A stretch of DNA of 64,000 nt, from the NCBI RefSeq assembly GCF_038958875.1, contig NZ_CP152407.1, positions 4,404,501 through 4,468,500 of the forward strand, given 5' to 3'. The position numbers were made by a program, and so were the translations under genes. Source of the DNA: Acidovorax sp. FHTAMBA (GTDB lineage: Bacteria; Pseudomonadota; Gammaproteobacteria; Burkholderiales; Burkholderiaceae_C). The notes below the pieces were generated by a model, which was not told the DNA's origin, did no database searches, and saw nothing but the letters and a program-made list of their open reading frames with translations. Shown in pieces: positions 1 to 8,657 of the stretch; position 1 is the first letter of the stretch, and every line of letters begins with the position of its first letter.

Positions 1-2
1 CC

Positions 3-950
3 GGCGGCGGCACCTTGACGCCCAATGACCGGGCCACCATCGCCAACCAGCTGCAGGGGCTGCGCGAGCAGATGGTTGAAGTGGCCAACCGCAAGGACAC
101 CAACGGCGTGCCGCTGCTGGGCGCGCTGGGCAGCGCCCTGGCACCTTTCCTGGGCCCGCTGACCACCACGCCAGACTACAGCTTCGCCGGCCTGCCGGGG
201 CAAACCTCCAGCACCGGGGTGACCATCCCGGGCATGCTGGACGGAGACTCTGCCTTCATGTTCAACCCGCAGCGCGACGGCGTTTACAACGCGGCGGTGA
301 GCGCCATCCCGAACACCCGGCAGCTCACGACGTCCGCCGTCACCCCGGTGGACAAGTCACTGGTCACGGGCGACAACTACACCATCGCCTTCAGCGCCGT
401 GGGCCCGGGTGCGACGCCGGGCACCAGCACCGCGACCTACACCCTTACCAACACAACCACCGGTGCTATATCTGCACCCGTGACTGTGCCCGACTACCCC
501 TCGGACAAGCCGTTGACCATCGCCATGACCGACATTCCGGGGCTGAGCTTCACCATCACCGGCAACCCGGCCAACGGCGACACCATCACGCTGCAGCCGA
601 GCCCCAGCATATTCAGCACGCTGGACAGCGCCATCCGCGACATCCGCGACGCGCCCAACAGCAATGCGGCCATCCAGGCAGTGGGGCAGGCCCTGGCCAA
701 CATGGACATCGGAATGGAACGCCTGCACAACATGCGCGGTTACGCGGGCGAGTTGCTCAACCGCGCAGACCGCATCACGGGCGACCAGGAAAAGCGCTCC
801 GTACAGCTGGAAGGCGACCGCTCGCGGGCCGAAGATCTCGATATGATCAAGGGCATTTCGGACTTCCAGAACCAGCAGGTAGGCTACGAGGCTGCGCTCA
901 AGTCTTACGCGCAGGTTCAGAGACTCTCGCTGTTCAACTACATCGGTTAA
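3..950 (+). CDS. flgL: Flagellar hook-associated protein 3 FlgL (5' end cut off)
   Basis: This is the C-terminal part of the hook-filament junction protein FlgL; the reading frame is open at the left edge of the window, so the true start lies outside. The last 110 residues carry the typical flagellin-like C-terminal helix (GMERLHNMRGYAGELLNRAD, then SDFQNQQVGYEAALKSYAQV) and end in LSLFNYIG, as FlgL proteins do. The middle part (about residues 75-200) is a Thr/Ser/Pro-rich variable domain. FlgL is exported by the flagellar type III apparatus and joins FlgK to the filament. Identification rests mainly on the conserved C-terminus; a flagellin is less likely because of that ending. Confidence 0.88.
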   Translation, partial: GGGTLTPNDRATIANQLQGLREQMVEVANRKDTNGVPLLGALGSALAPFLGPLTTTPDYSFAGLPGQTSSTGVTIPGMLDGDSAFMFNPQRDGVYNAAVSAIPNTRQLTTSAVTPVDKSLVTGDNYTIAFSAVGPGATPGTSTATYTLTNTTTGAISAPVTVPDYPSDKPLTIAMTDIPGLSFTITGNPANGDTITLQPSPSIFSTLDSAIRDIRDAPNSNAAIQAVGQALANMDIGMERLHNMRGYAGELLNRADRITGDQEKRSVQLEGDRSRAEDLDMIKGISDFQNQQVGYEAALKSYAQVQRLSLFNYIG

Positions 951-1014
951 TGCCCGTTTGCGGGGGTGCAGGAGGCACTCCGTGACCAGGGCCCATTACA
1001 TTGCCTGAGAGCAC

Positions 1015-2247
1015 ATGGCCCAATCCGTTCTTGGCAGCCTCATCCTGGGCTACCGCCCTTTGTGGAACCGCACCCGCAAGCTGGCGGGCATCCAGCTTTA
1101 CGCGCACAACGAAGCATCGGTTGCGGTGGATGCAGCGCATCTGCTGCGCACCCTGCAGGAGCTGTGGACCGCCAGCTCGCCGCCGCTGCTCATATCGGCC
1201 CAGACACGCCAGCTGCTGTGCGACCTGCTGGAGCATGCGCCGCGCGGTGCGCCGTGGATCGAGGTGCGCGGAGACTGGCTGTCCGATTCGGCGATCTACG
1301 CACGGGTGCGGGCGGCGCACCAGCGGGGGCTCAAGCTGGTGTGGCGCGGTGGCGCCCACCAGTTGCCCGAAGCCGATGTGGCGCGCTGTTTTGACAACAG
1401 CCTGCTCACCCTGCGCCCCGAAGATGCCGCAGCCGCGCTGCAGGCCGCCCCCCCTGCCCGCCCGGGCGCAACGCCGCAAGCGCCGCGCGCCGCAAGCCCG
1501 GTGCTGGCGGGACAGATGTACGAGGGCGTGGCAAGCCGGGCGCTGATGGAGCTGTGCCTGGACCACAGCAACGCGCTGGCCCTGGCGGGCTGGCCATCGG
1601 AAGACGTGCTGTACGGCCTGCGCCACCATCCCCAGCAACCTTCGCACGCGGTGATCTTCAAGCTGATGAAGGCGATTGACGCCGAGCAATCGCTGGAAAC
1701 GTTTGAAGACATCATGGGCGAAGACCCGCTGCTGGCGTACCGCTTCATGGTCTACACCAACTCGGCGGCCCTGGGCCTGCGCACCGGCATCGACTCGCTG
1801 CGGCGCGGGCTGGTGATGATGGGGTACGGCTCCATCAAGCGCTGGCTGTCCGACCAGCTGCCCCATGCCAGCACCGACCCCAACATGCACCCGGTGCGCG
1901 AAACCATGGTGATGCGCGCCCGGCTGACTGCGCACCTGCTTGATGCCGGGATCGAGCACGACCTGCGGCGCGAGATCTACCTGTGTGGCCTGCTCTCGCA
2001 CATCGACGAACTGCTGGGCGAGCCGCTGGGCACCATCTTGCGCCGCCTGCCATTGTCCGAACGCATCTATGACGCCACCGTGCTGAACACCGGCCCCTAC
2101 ACCGGCGGCCTGCAAATGGCCTGCGCGCTGGAGACGGACGACGCCAGCGCGATCCGCCAGCTGTGCGAAACCTTCGAGATGGATCTCGAAGAGGTCAACC
2201 GCGCGTTGCTGCGCGTTCTTGCCGACCTCGACGTAGAGCGAAAATAA
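1015..2247 (+). CDS. HDOD-domain protein (degenerate EAL-HDOD signalling protein)
   Basis: A 410-residue soluble protein. The C-terminal half (about residues 210-390) resembles an HDOD domain: the segment with FKLMKAIDAEQSLETFEDI, DPLLAYRFMVYTNSAALGL and a SLRRGLVMMG helix follows the usual pattern. The N-terminal 130 residues look like the degenerate EAL portion of YuxH-type proteins but show no recognisable EAL catalytic motif, so phosphodiesterase activity is unlikely. A Pro/Ala-rich linker lies at about residues 142-165. It starts 64 bases after flgL, which fits a role in signalling connected with motility, but that is inference from position only. Confidence 0.72.
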   Translation: MAQSVLGSLILGYRPLWNRTRKLAGIQLYAHNEASVAVDAAHLLRTLQELWTASSPPLLISAQTRQLLCDLLEHAPRGAPWIEVRGDWLSDSAIYARVRAAHQRGLKLVWRGGAHQLPEADVARCFDNSLLTLRPEDAAAALQAAPPARPGATPQAPRAASPVLAGQMYEGVASRALMELCLDHSNALALAGWPSEDVLYGLRHHPQQPSHAVIFKLMKAIDAEQSLETFEDIMGEDPLLAYRFMVYTNSAALGLRTGIDSLRRGLVMMGYGSIKRWLSDQLPHASTDPNMHPVRETMVMRARLTAHLLDAGIEHDLRREIYLCGLLSHIDELLGEPLGTILRRLPLSERIYDATVLNTGPYTGGLQMACALETDDASAIRQLCETFEMDLEEVNRALLRVLADLDVERK

Positions 2248-2251
2248 GCAT

Positions 2252-2302
2252 GTTTTTGGCCGCCAGCGCTTATCCATCAAGCGCGAGCAGCTATCATTTT
2301 TA
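2252..2302. repeat. Dispersed palindromic repeat, family A, copy 1
   Basis: Inverted orientation. The core CCAGCGCTTATCCATCAAGCGCG is flanked by GCAGCTATC and T-runs, matching other copies in this window. It sits between two convergent genes, where its stem-loop could end transcription from both sides. Confidence 0.8.
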
Positions 2303-2323
2303 ACATCTCCGGGCGCTGCTCCG

Positions 2324-3823
2324 TCAACGCCCCTGCTGCTCGGCCCGCACGCGCTGGAAGACCTTCCAGAACGCCGCGTCCTGTGTGGTGGCGAAGTTGA
2401 TGCGCATCAGCGTGCTGGGTTTGCGCTCGGCGTGGAACAGCGCGCCAGGCGCCAGCAGATAGCCCTCGTCGAGCATGCGCTGCGACAGCGCGTCGGTATC
2501 CACCCCCGTTTCCACCCAGCCAAACAGGCCCACCGGTTCGGCGGCAAACGTGCAGCCCGCGCCCAGCGCCAGCTTGACGCTGCGGGCGCGCGCGGCATCC
2601 AGCCGCGTGCGGATGCGTTCGGCGTGGCGGCGCAGCTGGCCTTGCTCGATGCACAGGGCAAGGGCCTTTTCCAGCAGCGCAGGCGTGGTCAGCGTGGCCA
2701 GCAGCTTGGTGTCGAGCAGTTGCTCCACCAGTGCGTGCGGCGCGGCCATGAAACCGATGCGCCAGTTGGGCGCGAGGATCTTGGCAAATCCGCTCACGTA
2801 GATGGTGCGTGAGAGGCCGTCGAGCGCCGTGAGGCGCGTGGCATGCTCGGGCGCGATGTGGCTGTAGGTGTCGTCTTCCACCACGTAAAAGTTGTGCTGG
2901 TTGGCCAGCTGCAGGATGCGGTGCGCGCTGCCCGGCGTGAGGCAATAGCCCGTGGGGTTGTGGAACACGCTCACGCTCACGTAGAGCTTGGGCTTGTGCA
3001 CCTCGCAGTAGCGGGCCATCACCTCCAGGTCGGGCCCGTCGGCGCGGCGCGGCACGGGCAGGATGTGCATGCCCAGCGCCGCCAGGCGCGCAAACTCCAC
3101 GGCCCAGCCGGGCTCCTCCACCATCACCGGGTCGCCCGGGCGCAGCAGGGTGCGGCTCACGATGTCCAGCGCGTGCGTGGCGCCCACCGTGGTGATGATG
3201 TGCTCGGGCACCGTGTGCACGTTGAGCGTGGACAGCCTTTTGGCCAGCACGCACCGCAGCCCCGCATCGCCCAGCGGCTCTCCATACTGCAGCGAAAAAT
3301 CCTGCAGGCTGCGCGAGTTGGTGACCTTGCGCACCGCAGCGGGCATGAAGGTGGACTCCAGCCACTCGGGCGGGAAGACCCCCATGCCGGGCTGCGGCTT
3401 GTCGCTGACCTTGTGGAACATCCCCCGGATCAGCGCCGTGGCGTTGACGGGCGACACCCCTGCAGCGGCGCGCCCGGCAGCACGTGCTGCCAACCCGTGG
3501 GCGGTGCTCCAGTTGCCGGCAGCGCTCTCCAGCGCAACGTCGGCGGGCCGGGCCTGCGCACCGGCGGGCAGGTCCGGCCCGCGCGGGGCGAGCCCACTTT
3601 CACGCACAAAGAATCCCCGGTTCTTGCGCGCCTCCACCAGCCCCTGTGCCAGCAGGGTGTCATAAGCGGCCACCACTGTGGACGGGCTCACGCCATGCTG
3701 CTGCGCGCACTGGCGCACCGACGGCAAACGCGCGCCGGGCGCCATGAGGCGGTTGCGGATGCGCTCGGCAAACCGGGCCGACAATTGCTCGGTGAGTGAC
3801 TGGGTGGAAGATTTCATCAACAT
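2324..3823 (-). CDS. MocR-type transcriptional regulator (GntR HTH fused to aminotransferase fold)
   Basis: A 499-residue fusion of an N-terminal winged helix (about residues 5-75: LSARFAERIRNRLMAPGARL, LPSVRQCAQQHGVSPSTVV) to a fold-type I aminotransferase domain (about 130-495). The PLP lysine is visible in VSGFAKILAPNWRIG, and the cofactor region has VVEDDTYSHI. Such proteins use PLP or a PLP adduct as effector rather than as a catalyst. I chose the ATG at 3823; an upstream in-frame start at 3877 is possible but adds 18 Arg-rich residues unlike the family and runs into the putative operator. It is divergent from a LysE exporter and an EamA permease and very likely controls them. Confidence 0.9.
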   Translation of the reverse strand: MLMKSSTQSLTEQLSARFAERIRNRLMAPGARLPSVRQCAQQHGVSPSTVVAAYDTLLAQGLVEARKNRGFFVRESGLAPRGPDLPAGAQARPADVALESAAGNWSTAHGLAARAAGRAAAGVSPVNATALIRGMFHKVSDKPQPGMGVFPPEWLESTFMPAAVRKVTNSRSLQDFSLQYGEPLGDAGLRCVLAKRLSTLNVHTVPEHIITTVGATHALDIVSRTLLRPGDPVMVEEPGWAVEFARLAALGMHILPVPRRADGPDLEVMARYCEVHKPKLYVSVSVFHNPTGYCLTPGSAHRILQLANQHNFYVVEDDTYSHIAPEHATRLTALDGLSRTIYVSGFAKILAPNWRIGFMAAPHALVEQLLDTKLLATLTTPALLEKALALCIEQGQLRRHAERIRTRLDAARARSVKLALGAGCTFAAEPVGLFGWVETGVDTDALSQRMLDEGYLLAPGALFHAERKPSTLMRINFATTQDAAFWKVFQRVRAEQQGR

Positions 3824-3855
3824 CGAATGCCCCCGGAGCGCGCGCCGCCAGCGCC

Positions 3856-3923
3856 TGTGTACTGTCCTGCCGGGCAATACAGTTTTGCAACTGCGCCGAC
3901 TGTCTGTACTGGTTGTGTACTGG
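3856..3923. promoter_or_regulatory. Direct repeats, probable MocR operator in divergent promoter region
   Basis: Three similar words, TGTGTACTGT (3856-3865), CTGTACTGG (3904-3912) and TGTGTACTGG (3914-3923), lie in the same orientation in the gap between the MocR gene and the LysE-type exporter. MocR regulators commonly bind spaced direct repeats in such divergent gaps. The last two are separated by only one base, the first by about 38 bases. Binding is inferred, not shown. Confidence 0.5.
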
Positions 3924-3990
3924 TGAGAAGATTACATTGAAGACCGCCCCGCCACAAGTGCCTCCCCCACTCTGCCCCCACCCTGCCCCC

Positions 3991-4605
3991 ATGAGCGCCG
4001 CCGAACTCACCGCCCTGCTGCTGTTTTGCACCGCCATGAGCTTTTCGCCGGGGCCCAACACCACCTTGTCCACCGCGCTGGCGGCCAACCTGGGGCTCAG
4101 GCGGGCACTGCGCTTTTGCCTTGCGGTGCCCACGGGCTGGACGCTGCTCATGCTGGGCAGCGGCCTGGGGCTGGGGGCGCTGATCACAGGCGTGCCCGCG
4201 CTGCGCTGGGGCGTGACGCTGCTGGGCGTGGCCTACATGCTCTGGCTGGCCTGGAAGCTGTGCCGGGCGGGCAAGATGGCAGAGATCGACACCACGCACC
4301 TGAACGTGACGTTCTGGCAGGGGGTGGGTCTGCAGTTTGTCAACATCAAGGCCTGGATGCTGGCCCTCACCCTGAGCGCCGGCTGGGTGGTCAACGCCGC
4401 CGGGCAGCCCGCGCCCAACCCCGGCGAGCGGCTGGCCATCATCTGCGTGGTGATGATGGGTTTTGCGTTCACCAGCAACTTTGCCTATGCACTGATTGGC
4501 TCGCTGCTGCGCCAGTGGCTCGCCCAGGGGAGCCGCCTTCTGTGGTTCAACCGCCTGCTGTCGCTGGTGCTTGCCGCGACCGCACTGTGGATGCTGACGC
4601 TATGA
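3991..4605 (+). CDS. LysE/RhtB-family exporter
   Basis: A 204-residue inner-membrane protein with about six hydrophobic segments. The N-terminus AMSFSPGPNTTL is the hallmark of the LysE/RhtB family of amino-acid and metabolite exporters, and VNIKAWMLALTL at mid-protein fits the second conserved region. The ATG at 3991 gives the usual family length; an upstream in-frame extension to 3796 crosses the putative operator and is not plausible. Its stop overlaps the start of the next gene (ATGA), so the two are translationally coupled. The divergent MocR regulator suggests induction by an amine, amino acid or pyridoxal-related metabolite; the substrate is not known. Confidence 0.88.
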   Translation: MSAAELTALLLFCTAMSFSPGPNTTLSTALAANLGLRRALRFCLAVPTGWTLLMLGSGLGLGALITGVPALRWGVTLLGVAYMLWLAWKLCRAGKMAEIDTTHLNVTFWQGVGLQFVNIKAWMLALTLSAGWVVNAAGQPAPNPGERLAIICVVMMGFAFTSNFAYALIGSLLRQWLAQGSRLLWFNRLLSLVLAATALWMLTL

Positions 4606-5507
4606 AGGCCGATGAAATCCGGGGACTGTGGCTCGGACTGCTGGGCGTCACCATCTTTGCGCTGACCCTGCCCATGACGCGCCTGGCCGTGGGCACGCCC
4701 GAGGCGCCGCAGATGTCGGGTGTTTTCATTGCACTGGGCCGTGCCGTGGTGGCTGCAGGGCTGTCCGGCCTGTTTCTGCTGGCCACCCGCGCCCCCTGGC
4801 CGCGGCGTACTGACTGGTGGCCGCTGGCCATCACGGCGGCGGGGGTGGTGTTCGGCTTCCCGCTGTTCACCTCGGTGGCCATGCGCTATGTGGAGGCCGT
4901 GCACGCCAGCGTGATTGTGGGCGTGCTGCCGCTGGCCACGGCGGCGGTGGGCGCGCTGCTGCACCGTCAGCGCCCCTGTGCAGGCTTTTGGCTCTGCGCC
5001 GCCGTGGGCAGCGGCCTGGTGGTGGGGTTTGCGCTGCTGCGCTCGGGCAGCGCCGGCATGGCCCTGCACCCCGCTGATGCGCTGCTGCTCGCTGCGATGG
5101 CCTGTGCCGCTGTGGGATACGGCTATGGCGCCCGGCTGTCGCAACGCATGCGGGCCGAGCATGTGATCTGCTGGGCCTTGGTCATCTCCCTGCCCATCAC
5201 CTTGCCCGCCAGTGTGCTGGCGCGCCCGGAAGGGGCCGTGCAGGCGTCTGCCTGGTGGGGTTTTGCGTACGTTGCGGTGTTTTCGATGTGGCTGGGCTTT
5301 TTTGCCTGGTACCGGGGGCTGGCCCTGGGGGGCACGGTGCGTGTGAGCCAGGTGCAACTGGTGCAACCGTTTCTGGGCATGCTGTTTGCCGTGCCCCTGC
5401 TGGGCGAGCGGCTGGACGCCGTCACGGTGGGTTTTGCGCTGGCCGTGATCGCCACGGTGTTTGTCGGCAAGAAGATGCCGGTGCGCGCGGCAGGAAACCC
5501 CCCATGA
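4602..5507 (+). CDS. EamA/DMT-family transporter
   Basis: A 301-residue protein with about ten transmembrane segments arranged as two repeated EamA halves. Typical end-of-half features are visible: VEAVHASVIVGVLPLATAAV in the first half and VRVSQVQLVQPFLGMLFAV in the second, where these families often have a glycine- and proline-rich signature. It overlaps the LysE-type gene by four bases, so two unrelated exporter types are made as one unit. The export substrate cannot be read from the sequence. The start is fixed by the overlap. Confidence 0.87.
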   Translation: MKADEIRGLWLGLLGVTIFALTLPMTRLAVGTPEAPQMSGVFIALGRAVVAAGLSGLFLLATRAPWPRRTDWWPLAITAAGVVFGFPLFTSVAMRYVEAVHASVIVGVLPLATAAVGALLHRQRPCAGFWLCAAVGSGLVVGFALLRSGSAGMALHPADALLLAAMACAAVGYGYGARLSQRMRAEHVICWALVISLPITLPASVLARPEGAVQASAWWGFAYVAVFSMWLGFFAWYRGLALGGTVRVSQVQLVQPFLGMLFAVPLLGERLDAVTVGFALAVIATVFVGKKMPVRAAGNPP

Positions 5508-5628
5508 AGTGCCGCCTGCCCACCCGTGCCCGACAATGCGCCACCCCCACGGGCGGCCTTGCCGCACCCTCTTTTTTGAACAACTTAGTAACCGTAGCGG
5601 CCACGGCGGCCGCCCGCAGGAGACGAGA

Positions 5629-6834
5629 GTGAAACTGAACGACCTTCCCACCACCAGCACCTGGACCCTGGCACGCCGTGCCGAGCGCATGAACCCCTCG
5701 GTCATCCGCGAAATCCTGAAGGTCACCGAAAAGCCCGGCATCATCAGCCTGGCGGGTGGCCTGCCATCACCCAAGACCTTCCCGGTCTCCGCGTTTGCCG
5801 CGGCCTCGGCCGCTGTGCTGGCCAACGATGGCCCCGCCGCCCTGCAATACGCCGCCAGCGAAGGCTATGCACCGCTGCGCCAGGCGATTGCCGACTTTTT
5901 GCCCTGGGACGTGGACGCCGACCAGATCCTGATCACCACCGGCTCGCAGCAGGCGCTGGACCTGATCGCCAAGATCCTCATCGACACCGATAGCAGCGTG
6001 CTGGTGGAAACGCCCACCTACCTGGGCGCGCTGCAGGCCTTCACGCCCATGGAGCCCAACGTGGTGTCCGTGGCCAGCGACGACCAGGGCGTGCTGATCG
6101 ACGATCTGCGCGCCAAGGTGGGCACGGGCGCGAACAAGGCGCGCTTTCTGTACGTTCTGCCCAACTTCCAGAACCCCACGGGCCGCACCATGAGCGATGC
6201 GCGCCGCGCCGAGCTGGTGGCCGCCGCCGCCGAGCTGAACCTGCCCCTGGTGGAAGACAACCCCTACGGCGACCTGTGGTTCGACGCACCGCCGCCGGCC
6301 CCGCTCACGGCCCGCAACCCCGAGGGCTGCATCTACATGGGCTCGTTCTCCAAGGTGCTGGCCCCCGGCCTGCGCCTGGGCTACATCGTGGCGCCCAAGG
6401 CCGTGTACCCCAAGCTGCTGCAGGCCAAGCAGGCGGCCGACCTGCACACGCCCGGCTACAACCAGCGACTGGTGGCCGAGGTGATGAAGGACGGCTTCCT
6501 GGACCGCCACGTGCCTACCATCCGCGCGCTGTACAAGCAGCAGTGCGAGGCCATGCTGGCCGCACTCGACAGGGAAATGCAGGGCCTCTCCGTGCACTGG
6601 AACCGCCCCGACGGCGGCATGTTCCTGTGGGTGCGCCTGCCGGAAGGCATGAGCGCCATCGATCTGCTGCCCAAGGCCGTGGAGCGCAATGTGGCCTTTG
6701 TGCCCGGCGCGGCCTTCTATGCCGACAACGCCGACCACCGCACCCTGCGGCTGTCGTTCGTGACCTCCACGGTGGAGCAGATCGCCACCGGCATCGCGGC
6801 GCTGGCCGCAGCGATCAAGGATGCGGCCCCCTGA
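5629..6834 (+). CDS. PLP-dependent aminotransferase, 2-aminoadipate/aromatic type
   Basis: A 401-residue class I/II aminotransferase of the subgroup related to LysN and MocR-like transaminases. The motif SFSKVLAPGLRLGY carries the Schiff-base lysine; LVEDNPYGDL gives the PLP-ring aspartate region; and the start SLAGGLPSPKTFP is typical of 2-aminoadipate or alpha-keto-acid transaminases. I chose GTG at 5629, preceded by a good Shine-Dalgarno (CAGGAGA) and followed by the family's usual N-terminus. The stop codon TGA is part of a GC-rich dispersed repeat. The exact amino donor is uncertain. Confidence 0.87.
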   Translation: MKLNDLPTTSTWTLARRAERMNPSVIREILKVTEKPGIISLAGGLPSPKTFPVSAFAAASAAVLANDGPAALQYAASEGYAPLRQAIADFLPWDVDADQILITTGSQQALDLIAKILIDTDSSVLVETPTYLGALQAFTPMEPNVVSVASDDQGVLIDDLRAKVGTGANKARFLYVLPNFQNPTGRTMSDARRAELVAAAAELNLPLVEDNPYGDLWFDAPPPAPLTARNPEGCIYMGSFSKVLAPGLRLGYIVAPKAVYPKLLQAKQAADLHTPGYNQRLVAEVMKDGFLDRHVPTIRALYKQQCEAMLAALDREMQGLSVHWNRPDGGMFLWVRLPEGMSAIDLLPKAVERNVAFVPGAAFYADNADHRTLRLSFVTSTVEQIATGIAALAAAIKDAAP

Positions 6835-6930
6835 GCGGCTGCGCCGCTTCCCCTTCTCTCGCTGCGCGGGAGGGGGACGCAGCCAGCGGCCTGGCGAAGC
6901 CAGTTCCGCGGCTACCTCGGATGATCGCGC
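6826..6930. repeat. GC-rich dispersed repeat, family B, copy 1
   Basis: Plus orientation. It begins CCCCCTGAGCGGCTGCGCCG, then a C/T-rich tract, GGGGGACGCAGC and CCAGTTCCGCGG. It provides the stop codon of the preceding aminotransferase gene and contains the small hairpin GAGCGGC-tgc-GCCGCTT. Confidence 0.65.
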
Positions 6931-6980
6931 CTTCTTCATGCACCCGGGGTCGCGCAACGCACCATGAAAGTCCATCAAGC

Positions 6981-7610
6981 ATGCTAAGAGTCTGGGGAAG
7001 GATGTCGTCCATCAACGTGCGCAAGGTCGTGTGGGCCGTGCAGGAGCTGGGCCTGCCCTCGGTGCAGCGCACCGACGCGGGCGGCCAGTACGGCATCGTG
7101 CGCGAGGCGCGCTACCTGGGCCTCAACCCCAATGGCCTGGTGCCACTGATTGAGGACGAGGACACGGGCGTGACCCTGTGGGAGTCCAACGCCATCGTGC
7201 GCTACCTGTGCGCCCGGCATTCGCTGGGCAACCTGTACCCCGAAGACCTGCCCACGCGCTTTGTGGCCGAGCAGTGGATGGACTGGCAGCAGACCACGCT
7301 GAACCCCGCCGGGCGCGATGCCTTCATTCAGTGGATACGCACGCCCGCGGCCCAGCGCAACGATGCACTGATTGCCGCATCGGTGGCGGCCACGGAGCCC
7401 CTGCTGGCCCTGCTGGACGCCCACCTGGCGCGCCAGACCTTCATGGCGGGTGAGCGGTTCACGATGGTCGACATCCCGGTGGGTTGCGAGATCCACCGCT
7501 GGTGGAGCCTGCCGCAAGATCGCACCGCACGCCCCCACCTGGAGCGGTGGTACAACACGGTCAGCACCCGCCCCGGCGCCCGCGGGGTCCTGGACCAACC
7601 CCTCTCCTGA
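6981..7610 (+). CDS. Glutathione S-transferase family protein
   Basis: A 209-residue cytosolic protein with an N-terminal thioredoxin-like domain (SSINVRKVVWAVQELGLP, LNPNGLVPLIED, LWESNAIVRYL) and a C-terminal helical domain (about residues 85-205). The SNAIVRYL stretch is the usual glutathione gamma-glutamyl binding Ser-containing turn (E/D-S-xAI). N-terminal Ser9 or Ser10 could be the catalytic serine. ATG at 6981 is a good start because it directly precedes the first beta strand. The gene stops 12 bases before the first PhzF gene. The substrate is unknown. Confidence 0.9.
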   Translation: MLRVWGRMSSINVRKVVWAVQELGLPSVQRTDAGGQYGIVREARYLGLNPNGLVPLIEDEDTGVTLWESNAIVRYLCARHSLGNLYPEDLPTRFVAEQWMDWQQTTLNPAGRDAFIQWIRTPAAQRNDALIAASVAATEPLLALLDAHLARQTFMAGERFTMVDIPVGCEIHRWWSLPQDRTARPHLERWYNTVSTRPGARGVLDQPLS

Positions 7611-7622
7611 CCGCGCCTCACC

Positions 7623-8486
7623 ATGCACCAGCGCCCCTTCAAGCAGATCGACGTCTTCAGCGACCGCCCCGGCTACGGCAACCCCGTGGCCGTGGTGCTG
7701 GATGCCGACGGCCTGAGCGACAGCGACATGCGCCGCTTTGCGGCCTGGACCAACCTGTCGGAAACCACCTTTCTGATGCCGCCCACAGACGCCGGGCGCG
7801 CGGCCGGAGCCGACTACCGCCTGCGCATCTTCAGCCCCAATGGCGAGCTGCCTTTTGCGGGCCACCCCACGCTGGGCACCTGCCACGCTTGGCTGCAGGC
7901 AGGCCACCGTCCGCAACAAGACGGCATGGTGATCCAGGAATGTGCGCTGGGCCTGGTGCGCATTGCCCTGAGCGGCGACACCCTGGCGTTTGCGGCGCCC
8001 CCGCTCAAGCGCAGCGCCCCCAGCCCCGCGCTGGTGCCGCTGATTGCGAGCGCCCTGGGCCTGCGCCCGCAGCAGATTCTGGGTGCGCAGATGCTGGACA
8101 ACGGCCCCGTGTGGCTGGGCCTGCTGCTCGACAGCGCCGACACGGTGCTGGGCCTGCACCCCGACCACGCCCGCCTGAAGGACCTGGGCCAGGACGTGGG
8201 CGTGATCCACGTGGGCCCAGCCGTCAGCAACACCGCCCAGCCCGGCGTGGTGGTGCGCGCGTTTGCCGCGCCCATGGGCAACCCCGAAGACCCGGTGACG
8301 GGCACCCTCAACGCGAGCCTGGCCGAATGGCTGATTGCCGATGGCCTGGCCCCCCGCAGCTACCTGGTGGCCCAGGGCGAATGCCTGGGCCGCGCGGGCC
8401 GCGTGCACATCCGCCAGGACGATGACCACCAGCTGTGGGTGGGTGGCCGTGCCGTCACCTGCATTGACGGGGTGGTGTTGCTGTGA
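7623..8486 (+). CDS. PhzF-family isomerase, paralogue 1
   Basis: A 287-residue PhzF-like protein (diaminopimelate-epimerase fold). The N-terminus KQIDVFSDRPGYGNPVAVVL and the segment WTNLSETTFLMPP with the conserved acidic residue (Glu) are typical; FAGHPTLGTCHAW and DPVTGTLNASLAEWL belong to the two pseudo-symmetric domains. In PhzF of phenazine synthesis this Glu moves a proton in a dihydroxyanthranilate; here no other phenazine gene is present, so the substrate is unknown. It is followed by a second homologue of the same family at 8658. Confidence 0.9.
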   Translation: MHQRPFKQIDVFSDRPGYGNPVAVVLDADGLSDSDMRRFAAWTNLSETTFLMPPTDAGRAAGADYRLRIFSPNGELPFAGHPTLGTCHAWLQAGHRPQQDGMVIQECALGLVRIALSGDTLAFAAPPLKRSAPSPALVPLIASALGLRPQQILGAQMLDNGPVWLGLLLDSADTVLGLHPDHARLKDLGQDVGVIHVGPAVSNTAQPGVVVRAFAAPMGNPEDPVTGTLNASLAEWLIADGLAPRSYLVAQGECLGRAGRVHIRQDDDHQLWVGGRAVTCIDGVVLL

Positions 8487-8657
8487 TCCGGCCTGGCTCC
8501 ACCGTACCGCCGCCCAGCGGTTGACCCCCGGGGGGCCTCACGCCTTCCAGGCCCCAACCTCACCGAGCCCGCAGACACCGCCCACGCGCTGGTCTATCCC
8601 CCGGCGTGTCCGGCACTTCCATCATTTCAGCGTTTTTCAACATAGGACTTGACCACC

